DNA of 64,000 nt from Polyangiaceae bacterium (GTDB lineage: Bacteria; Myxococcota_A; Polyangia; Polyangiales; Polyangiaceae). The position numbers and the translations under genes were made by a program. Below the pieces are notes generated by a model, which saw only the letters and a program-made list of their open reading frames with translations, was not told the DNA's origin and searched no databases. The stretch is from contig JAQSWN010000039.1 in NCBI GenBank assembly GCA_029266615.1, positions 1 to 64,000 on the forward strand, in the 5' to 3' direction. The number at the start of each line of letters is the position of its first letter. The first letter of the stretch is position 1. Shown here one piece after another: positions 55,407-64,000 of the stretch.

Positions 55407-56870
55407 ATGCCCATCACGCCCAGAGAGTGGCGCGAAGTCCGCGAAATCCTCCACGATAAGTTAGAATTTCAGGCGCTCCGTCCGGGGCAAAAGGAAGCTC
55501 TGGAGGCAGTCCTGCAAGGGCGGGACACGCTGGCGGTGCTGCCCACGGGCTCTGGCAAGAGCGCCATCTACCAGATCGCGGCGCTGATGATCCCCGGCCC
55601 CACCGTCGTCGTTTCGCCCCTCATCGCGCTGCAAGTGGACCAAGTGGGCGCCATTCGCGACAGCGAGCTCGGCGAGGCCGCGCTCGTGAACTCACTGCAG
55701 CGTCGCAGTGAGCGGGAGGAAGCGTTTGCCGCGCTCGAACGGCAAGACTTGGAGTTCTTGTTGGTCGCGCCAGAGCAGCTCACCAACGCGGAGACGCTGC
55801 AGAGGCTGCGCGCCGCCAAGCCTTCTCTCTTCGTGGTGGACGAAGCGCACTGCATCTCGGAGTGGGGGCACTCGTTCCGCCCCGACTACTTGCGGTTGAG
55901 CACCGCGATAGAGGCGCTGGGCAGGCCCGTAACGCTCGCCTTGACCGCGACCGCGTCGCCGGAGGTGCGCCGAGAGATCGTGGAGCGGCTAGGGCTTTCG
56001 AATCCAACTGTGGTGGTGACCGGCTTCGACCGACCGAACATTCACTTGCAGGTGCGCTGCCTGAGCGGCGAGAGCCTGAAGCAACGCGAGCTGCTCCAGC
56101 TTCTCGCCGGGTTGGAGGGCTCCGGTATCGTGTACGTCAGCACGCGCAAGCGCGCGGAGACACTCGCCCAGGCGCTGGCCGCGGCTGGCCTTTCGTCCAC
56201 CGCGTACCACGCCGGCCTGAAGCGTGACGCGCGTCACGAGCGGCAGGCGGCGTTCATGAACGGGGAGACCCGCATCATCGTCGCGACGTGCGCGTTCGGA
56301 ATGGGCATCGACAAGCCCGACGTGCGATTCGTCGTGCACTACGACGTGAGCGACTCGCTCGACTCCTACTACCAGGAAGTGGGCCGGGCCGGACGCGACG
56401 GAGAGCCGGCGCAGGCGGTGCTGTTCTTCTCCGAGCAAGACTTGAACTTGAAGCGGTTCTTCGCTGGCGGAGGCAAGCTGGCAGAGTCGGAGCTGCAGCT
56501 GCTGCTGGAGGAGCTGCAGAGCAATGGGGCGCCCCTCACCGTTGTCGAGCTGCAACGCCGCACCGGGCTCACGAAGTCCAAGGTACAGCGCGCTATTGCG
56601 CGGCTAGAAGATCGCGGCGTCGTGGAGCGCAGCCGCAACGGCGTGACCCTCGAGCGAGATTCGCTGCCGGAGCTCGAGCAACACGTCGGCGCCGCGCTCT
56701 CTGCGCAGGAGGCGCTGCGCGCGCGGCAGAGCGACCGCATCGCGGAGATTCAAGCCTACGCACGCGCCCGTGGCTGCCGCCGCGCGAGCCTACTTCTGCA
56801 CTTTGGCGAAACTCTGGACGCGTGCAGCGGCTGCGACAACTGCGACCACCCCCTGCAGGGGGCCGCCTAA
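55407..56870 (+). CDS. RecQ-family ATP-dependent DNA helicase
   Basis: LRPGQKEALEAVLQGRDTLAVLPTGSGKSAIYQI, VDEAHCISEWGHSFRPDY, ATCAFGMGIDKPDVRFVVHYDVSDSLDSYYQEVGRAGRDGEPA; Cys-rich tail CSGCDNCD. Confidence 0.95.
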   Translation: MPITPREWREVREILHDKLEFQALRPGQKEALEAVLQGRDTLAVLPTGSGKSAIYQIAALMIPGPTVVVSPLIALQVDQVGAIRDSELGEAALVNSLQRRSEREEAFAALERQDLEFLLVAPEQLTNAETLQRLRAAKPSLFVVDEAHCISEWGHSFRPDYLRLSTAIEALGRPVTLALTATASPEVRREIVERLGLSNPTVVVTGFDRPNIHLQVRCLSGESLKQRELLQLLAGLEGSGIVYVSTRKRAETLAQALAAAGLSSTAYHAGLKRDARHERQAAFMNGETRIIVATCAFGMGIDKPDVRFVVHYDVSDSLDSYYQEVGRAGRDGEPAQAVLFFSEQDLNLKRFFAGGGKLAESELQLLLEELQSNGAPLTVVELQRRTGLTKSKVQRAIARLEDRGVVERSRNGVTLERDSLPELEQHVGAALSAQEALRARQSDRIAEIQAYARARGCRRASLLLHFGETLDACSGCDNCDHPLQGAA

Positions 56871-58027
56871 GCCGAAGGCGTCTGCACGAGTTGAACCCCT
56901 CGGAGTACGCCGGCCAACTCGACGTGGCGCAGAAGGTACGCCACGTCGCCCATGGTGTCCGCGAAGGCGGCAGGCACGCCATGCTCGGCGAACAGCATCT
57001 CCCCCAGCTCAGCGCGGAGCTCGGGGTCGGATAGCTGGTAGCGTCGCCCTGCGCGTCGACCCGCGTGAGCGGTGTGGTAGCGGCGTTCGAATCGGAAATC
57101 TCTCACGTCCTCGCCGGCCATGATTTTCCCCCAGAGCTCGTAGACGTCGACGTCGCAGGCCGCGTTCATCATGTCCGTGGTGAAGCCGCCGGGCGGGCGC
57201 AGGTTCATTTCCAGCCCCGTGTACTTGCCGTCACCGTGGTTGAATAGCTCCAAGTGGAAGAAGCGCTCCCGCAGGTCGAACGCCGCAACGACGCGTGCTC
57301 CGACCGCTTCGAGTCCTGGAGGTAGCTCGCGGAGAGAGTAGTAGTAACCGTCTGACTGGCGCTCGCGCAACTGCATGATGCCGGTGTCGTATTCGTGCGA
57401 AGTCGCGAACACGATGCGCCCCTCTCGATCCGTCAGGCCGTCGTACGTGATGAGCGGAGCTTCCACGAAGGGCTGCACGACGTGACTCTGCAGCTGACGA
57501 CCGATGGCTTCTTCGAGCGCGCCGTCGTTGGTAACGCGAAACGTGTCTCGGGCTCCGGAACCGTGGTCGGGCTTGAATATCAGCGGATACCCGTGCTCCT
57601 TCGCGAAGCTCCTGACCTTCGAGCCGCTCTCGGCGGGGATAGTCGGAGGGTAGGGCACGCCGGCCCCTCCAAACAATGCCGCCATGCCAAGCTTGCTGCG
57701 TTGCTGCGCGAGCGCGGCGCTGCTCAAACCTCGGATGCCGAATTCGTCCCTCAGCTTGGCTTCGGCGACTAGCCAATGCTCACCGTTCGAGTCAACGCGG
57801 TCGATCGCGCCATAACGCTCGATGAGGGCACCGACCGCGATTCTGAGGGCCCCGTAGTCGCCCATGCCCGGTTCGTAAACGTAGTGATGAAGGCCGCGCG
57901 CTTGGGCGCTGTCTTGGGGCAGCGGCTCGTCGCCGATGCCCAAGACATTCACGCCTCGCGCTGCGAGCGCACGACAGAAGGCGCCCGCGGTCGGGGGGAA
58001 CGCGGGCGAAAGGAAGAGGATATTCAT
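56867..58027 (-). CDS. ATP-grasp domain protein
   Basis: GYPLIFKPDHGSGARDTFRVTNDGALEEAI, VQPFVEAPLITYDGLTDREGRIVF, LEMNLRPPGGFTTDMMNAACDVD. Confidence 0.88.
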   Translation of the reverse strand: MNILFLSPAFPPTAGAFCRALAARGVNVLGIGDEPLPQDSAQARGLHHYVYEPGMGDYGALRIAVGALIERYGAIDRVDSNGEHWLVAEAKLRDEFGIRGLSSAALAQQRSKLGMAALFGGAGVPYPPTIPAESGSKVRSFAKEHGYPLIFKPDHGSGARDTFRVTNDGALEEAIGRQLQSHVVQPFVEAPLITYDGLTDREGRIVFATSHEYDTGIMQLRERQSDGYYYSLRELPPGLEAVGARVVAAFDLRERFFHLELFNHGDGKYTGLEMNLRPPGGFTTDMMNAACDVDVYELWGKIMAGEDVRDFRFERRYHTAHAGRRAGRRYQLSDPELRAELGEMLFAEHGVPAAFADTMGDVAYLLRHVELAGVLRGVQLVQTPSA

Positions 58028-58034
58028 GACTGGC

Positions 58035-60066
<2,032 letters not shown>

Positions 60067-60097
60067 GCGCCGCTCGGCTGCAATGGCCGTGCCGCGC

Positions 60098-60262
60098 CTA
60101 CACGTCTTCTTCGCCGTCGTCGGAGACGAACGGGCTCGTCTCCTGAAAGAGGTCCTCGGCTCTTTGACGCTGCGCTCGCTCGTCCTGCCAGCGCAGCTCG
60201 AGCTCCGCCGTCCGACGCGCTTCATCTTGCCGTGAGTCCATAGAGTACTTTGATTGGTTCAT
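60098..60262 (-). CDS. Small acidic hypothetical protein (54 aa)
   Basis: Hand translation [58 protein letters not shown] overlap with GH2 stop; below ORF-track cutoff. Confidence 0.6.
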   Translation of the reverse strand: MNQSKYSMDSRQDEARRTAELELRWQDERAQRQRAEDLFQETSPFVSDDGEEDV

Positions 60263-62202
60263 CGGTCGGCCTCCTCCTCGGTTGCGTCCACCACGATGGG
60301 TGGCGGCGGCATCAAGTCTTCTTCGATACCCAGGATGGCTCGCTGAATTGCGTCCAGCGGAAGTTTGGGAGTTCTATCTGCATAGAGCAGGCCATTGGCC
60401 TCTTGGTACGTGTCCGTCAGTTGCGTGTAGCAGAAGCCCGATAGGGCTTCGAGCTTGCGCACGGTCTTCAGCAGCTTGAGCAAGGCGGTCCGAAACGACT
60501 CCACGTTATCGGCCCGGGTGTAGCCCCAAACGCCCGCCTCCCGGCTGAGGGCGATGCCGCCGAACTCCGAGAGCACGATCGGATGCTCACGGCGCGAGTG
60601 TCCCTCCAACACCAACGCGCGCCCCGCCGGGCGCTCCCGCTTGAAGAGCTTGGGCACGACGTCGTGCGCGAAGTAGCGGCGGGCCATTCGCTCGTAGTTG
60701 GGATCGTAGTCGTGGATGCCGATGATGTCCGTCGCGACGCTTTCCCACCCGTCGTTGCCTACGACGGGACGCGAAGGGTCGTGAGTCTTGGTCAGGTAGT
60801 ACAGAGCGCGCACGTAGTTTCGTTCGGGTGCGCTGTCCGGCAAGTTGGGGACGCCCCATGACTCGTTGAACGGAACCCACGCCATGATGCAAGGGTGGCT
60901 CACGTCCCGATCCAGGATCTCCATCCACTGTTCGGTCAGCCGCTCCACCGAGCGCTTGGAGAAGCGATACGCGCTCGGCATCTCTTCCCACACCAAGAGT
61001 CCCAAGCGGTCCGCCCAGTAGAGAAAGCGTGGCGCTTCGATCTTTTGGTGCTTGCGTACGCCATTGAAGCCCATGGCCTTCACCAGCTCCACGTCGCGGC
61101 GAAAGGCGTCGTCATTCGGCGCGGTCAGCCCCGTTTCCGGCCAGTAGCCTTGGTCCAGCACCATACGAAGCACGTAGGGGCGACCATTGAGGAGCAGGCG
61201 GTCGCGGTGAGCGGCGACCGTGCGCAGCGCGGTGTAGCTGCGCACCATGTCGATGCGATTGCCGGCCATGTCGGTCAGCTCCACCTCCGCTTCGATGAGC
61301 CGGGGCGTGGCCGGGCTCCACAACAGCTCGTTGCGGAAGTCGTCGATGCCGGGGTCGGAGAGCGCGATGCGCCGGTGCACCTCGCCGGCGACGACCAAGT
61401 ATTCGTCGTGCGCCAGCACGAGGTCGTCCACCCAAAGCTTGACCCCAAGCCGAAGCTTTTGGCTGTGGGGCGCGGTGATGGACGCGTCTAAGCCAATTTC
61501 CCAGCGCTCGACGTTGGAGGTCCAAGTTAGATGCGCGACGCGCATGACCGGGACGCGCTCCAGCCACACGGTTTGCCAGATGCCGGTCGTCCGCGGGTAC
61601 CAGATAGAATGCGGGTTGAGCTGCCAGTCTTGCTTGCCGCGGGGCTTCTCCAAGTCGGTCGGGTCGTCCTCGACTCGCACGACGACCTCTTGCTCGGCTG
61701 CACTCAGGTCCAAGTGATCCGTCACGTCGAACGAGAATGGCGCGTAGCCGCCTTCGTGCTCGCCCAGGCGCACGCCGTTCACCCAGACGGTCGCGTGGTA
61801 GTCAACCGCACCGAAGTGCAAGATCAAGCGCTGTTCACGGCTGCATTCCGGCGCGTGGAAGCGGCGCCGGTACCAGCAGGAGCGGTACAAGCCCGTGTCC
61901 CCGATACCGCTGCGCTGCGTCTCCGGGCTGAACGGCACGACGATGGTTTGCGGCCACGACACTTGCCGTGGCAGCGTGAACTCCGCTTCTGCGTCCAGCT
62001 GGAAGTCCCAATTGCCATTGAGTGAAAACCAGTCTTCGCGACGGAGCTGCGGTCGCGGATACCCCATGGGGTCTCGACCGTCGTCGTCAGCGGAAAGAGA
62101 CCTGGGCGGCGGGGAGGACTCCAGCAGCCCGATGCGCGATTGATAGCGACGCGGCACGATGAATCGGACCTTAGCTGCGGCCAGCAATAACGTCGATATC
62201 AA
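60259..62202 (-). CDS. Glycoside hydrolase family 2 (beta-galactosidase/glucuronidase-like)
   Basis: LNGNWDFQLD, GDTGLYRSCWYRRRFHAP, AVDYHATVWVNGVRLGEHEGGYAPFSFDVTDHL, VPFNESWGVPN acid/base motif, VLSEFGG. Confidence 0.92.
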   Translation of the reverse strand: MISTLLLAAAKVRFIVPRRYQSRIGLLESSPPPRSLSADDDGRDPMGYPRPQLRREDWFSLNGNWDFQLDAEAEFTLPRQVSWPQTIVVPFSPETQRSGIGDTGLYRSCWYRRRFHAPECSREQRLILHFGAVDYHATVWVNGVRLGEHEGGYAPFSFDVTDHLDLSAAEQEVVVRVEDDPTDLEKPRGKQDWQLNPHSIWYPRTTGIWQTVWLERVPVMRVAHLTWTSNVERWEIGLDASITAPHSQKLRLGVKLWVDDLVLAHDEYLVVAGEVHRRIALSDPGIDDFRNELLWSPATPRLIEAEVELTDMAGNRIDMVRSYTALRTVAAHRDRLLLNGRPYVLRMVLDQGYWPETGLTAPNDDAFRRDVELVKAMGFNGVRKHQKIEAPRFLYWADRLGLLVWEEMPSAYRFSKRSVERLTEQWMEILDRDVSHPCIMAWVPFNESWGVPNLPDSAPERNYVRALYYLTKTHDPSRPVVGNDGWESVATDIIGIHDYDPNYERMARRYFAHDVVPKLFKRERPAGRALVLEGHSRREHPIVLSEFGGIALSREAGVWGYTRADNVESFRTALLKLLKTVRKLEALSGFCYTQLTDTYQEANGLLYADRTPKLPLDAIQRAILGIEEDLMPPPPIVVDATEEEADR

Positions 62203-62331
62203 ATTAATTGTTTCGACAGCATGGGACTTCCGTACGTTGCCTCGTCAATCCTGCCCCGCGCGCGCAAAGGTGCCGCAGCATTGCGCGATGCACAACGCGA
62301 CAGTTCACGGGTCTTTACGGCGCACCCCCCT

Positions 62332-62347
62332 TGGCACAGGGCGTGCT
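62332..62347 (+). promoter_or_regulatory. Candidate sigma54 promoter TGGCACAGGGCGTGCT
   Basis: TGGCAC -24, GC -12; predicted start ~18 nt before ATG at 62376. Confidence 0.45.
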
Positions 62348-62375
62348 CAAGCGACCCACCCAGGTAAAAGAATCC

Positions 62376-63566
62376 ATGCGCATCCACCGTCAACATCAGT
62401 CGGCCGATTTCGATGTGATTTGTTTTTCGCATTTGCGTTGGAGCTTCGTCTTTCAACGACCGCAGCACCTACTCAGTCGATGCGCCAAAGAGCGCCGCGT
62501 TTTCTACGTGGAGGAACCCGTGAGCGCCGAGGGTTCTCCGCGGATGGAAGCCACGTTGGACGCGACGACGGGCGTCACGGTCGTCGTCCCTCACCTGCCC
62601 GACGGGCTGTCGGAAGTAGAACGCGAGCAGGTGCAGGCGCGGCTCGTGGCGGAGCTGTGCGAGGCGCAGGGGATAGAGCAGCCCGTAGGCTGGTTCTATA
62701 CGCCCATGGCGCTGCCGCTCGCGGCAGGCCTGCAGCTGCGCGCCTGTGTCTACGACTGTATGGATGAACTTTCGGCGTTCCGCGGCGCGCCGCGCAGCCT
62801 GCTCGTGCGGGAAGCAGAGCTCATGGGCGTGGCGGACGTCGTATTTACCGGCGGGCACGCGCTCTTCGAAGCCAAAAGAGACCGGCACGCGAACATTCAC
62901 CCCTTCCCGAGCAGTGTGGACACGACGCACTTCGGTCGGGCACGCAAGCCGACTTCGGAGCCTGCGGATCAGGCCGGCATTCCCGGGCCGCGGCTCGGCT
63001 TCTTCGGAGTCATCGACGAGCGCATGGATCTCTCGTTGATTGAGGGCGTTGCGCGCGCGCGGCCAGATTGGCAACTCGTCCTCCTCGGGCCGGTCGTCAA
63101 GATCGACCACGCTGACCTGCCGCGTCTCCCGAACGTCCACTACTTGGGAGGCAAGTCGTACGCTGACCTGCCCGACTACATCGCCGGTTGGGACGTCGCG
63201 CTCCTGCCATTTGCTAGGAACGAGTCTACACGCTTCATCAGCCCGACGAAAACGCCAGAATACCTAGCCGCCGGTAAGCAGGTCGTCTCCACCTCCATTC
63301 GTGACGTCGTTCGCCCGTACGCGGCACTCAACTTGGTGCGAATCGCGGATGCTCCGGAAGACTTCGTCAAGGCTTGCGAGGCGGCCATGGCGGAGCCCGC
63401 GCAACAGCTCATTGCGCGAGCGGATCCGTTGCTCGCCAAGATGAGTTGGGATTTGACGTGGCGCCAGATGGATCAGCTCGTCCAACAGTCCGTGAGAGAC
63501 AACACACGCTCGAGCGGTGAACGCTTTCACATTTCGAGCCCTTCAGAGCAGCGGGAGGTTGGCTGA
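62376..63566 (+). CDS. Glycosyltransferase (GT4-like)
   Basis: DVICFSHLRWSFVFQRPQHLLSRCAKERRVFYVEEP; PRLGFFGVIDERMDLSLIEGVARARPDWQLVLLGPV; FISPTKTPEYLAAGKQVVSTSIRDVVRPY. Confidence 0.9.
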   Translation: MRIHRQHQSADFDVICFSHLRWSFVFQRPQHLLSRCAKERRVFYVEEPVSAEGSPRMEATLDATTGVTVVVPHLPDGLSEVEREQVQARLVAELCEAQGIEQPVGWFYTPMALPLAAGLQLRACVYDCMDELSAFRGAPRSLLVREAELMGVADVVFTGGHALFEAKRDRHANIHPFPSSVDTTHFGRARKPTSEPADQAGIPGPRLGFFGVIDERMDLSLIEGVARARPDWQLVLLGPVVKIDHADLPRLPNVHYLGGKSYADLPDYIAGWDVALLPFARNESTRFISPTKTPEYLAAGKQVVSTSIRDVVRPYAALNLVRIADAPEDFVKACEAAMAEPAQQLIARADPLLAKMSWDLTWRQMDQLVQQSVRDNTRSSGERFHISSPSEQREVG

Positions 63567-64000
63567 TGTTCGACTACTTAATCGTGGGCGCCGGGTTTGC
63601 CGGCAGCGTGCTCGCGGAGCGACTGGCCGTGGGCTTGGACAAGAAGGTCCTGCTCGTGGAGAAGCGCGCGCACATTGGTGGCAACGCCTACGATCACTAC
63701 GACGACGAAGGCATCTTGGTGCACCGTTACGGTCCGCACATCTTCCACACCAACAGCGCGGATATCTTTCAGTACTTATCGCGCTTTACCCAGTGGCGCC
63801 CTTACGAGCATCGAGTGCTCGCGAGTGTGGACGGGCAGCTGGTTCCCATGCCCATCAACTTGGATACGGTGAACAAGCTGTATGGCACGAGCATGACCTC
63901 GCTCGAGCTGCCGAAGTTCTTCGCGGCCGCGGCCGAGAAGCGCTCCATCAAGACTTCGGAGGATGTCGTCATCTCCGCGGTCGGTAAAGACCTCTACGAG
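63566..64000 (+). CDS. glf: UDP-galactopyranose mutase (truncated by window end)
   Basis: Hand translation MFDYLIVGAGFAGSVLAERLAVGLDKKVLLVEKRAHIGGNAYDHYDDEGILVHRYGPHIFHTNSADIFQYLSRFTQWRPYEHRVLASVDGQLVPMPINLDTVNKLYG; TGATG overlap with the GT gene. Confidence 0.95.
   Translation, partial: MFDYLIVGAGFAGSVLAERLAVGLDKKVLLVEKRAHIGGNAYDHYDDEGILVHRYGPHIFHTNSADIFQYLSRFTQWRPYEHRVLASVDGQLVPMPINLDTVNKLYGTSMTSLELPKFFAAAAEKRSIKTSEDVVISAVGKDLYE

Overview
High-GC, densely coded chromosomal window. The codon bias, Gly/Ser-rich 'TAG' lipoproteins and signalling-gene density suggest a myxobacterium-like (Polyangia/Sorangiineae) genome; this is inference only. No rRNA, tRNA, CRISPR array, transposase or integrase could be supported. 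The content looks like a stress/osmo-adaptation and signalling neighbourhood. It includes an NtrC-type sigma54 activator, a KaiC-like ATPase coupled to a histidine kinase, several large hybrid kinases, MscS channels, NhaA, a ClC channel, fused OtsA-OtsB, DUF5985, DUF3072, GlsB/YeaQ and lmo0937-type small membrane proteins, an AI-2E-type permease, a RecQ-like helicase, an ATP-grasp/Zn-ADH/SRPBCC/GH2 cluster, and a glycosyltransferase-glf pair at the right edge. Most notable signals: (1) a tightly overlapping kinase-kinase-B12-domain-helical protein operon (43.6-48.4 kb) whose B12 protein carries the CarH-type W-x9-EH and ExHxxG motifs, suggesting a cobalamin photosensor in a phosphorelay; (2) six dispersed GTTTGA-NN-TCAAAC palindromes (21.8-38.2 kb), most just upstream of stress/ion genes; (3) sigma54-like -24/-12 elements placed correctly before several small stress genes and near an NtrC-type activator; (4) several decayed or frameshifted genes (MscS, Csp/DUF326, extensin-like, SRPBCC, an ATPase-MscS remnant). 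Coordinates of starts were refined by hand from the raw sequence; no database searches were run.
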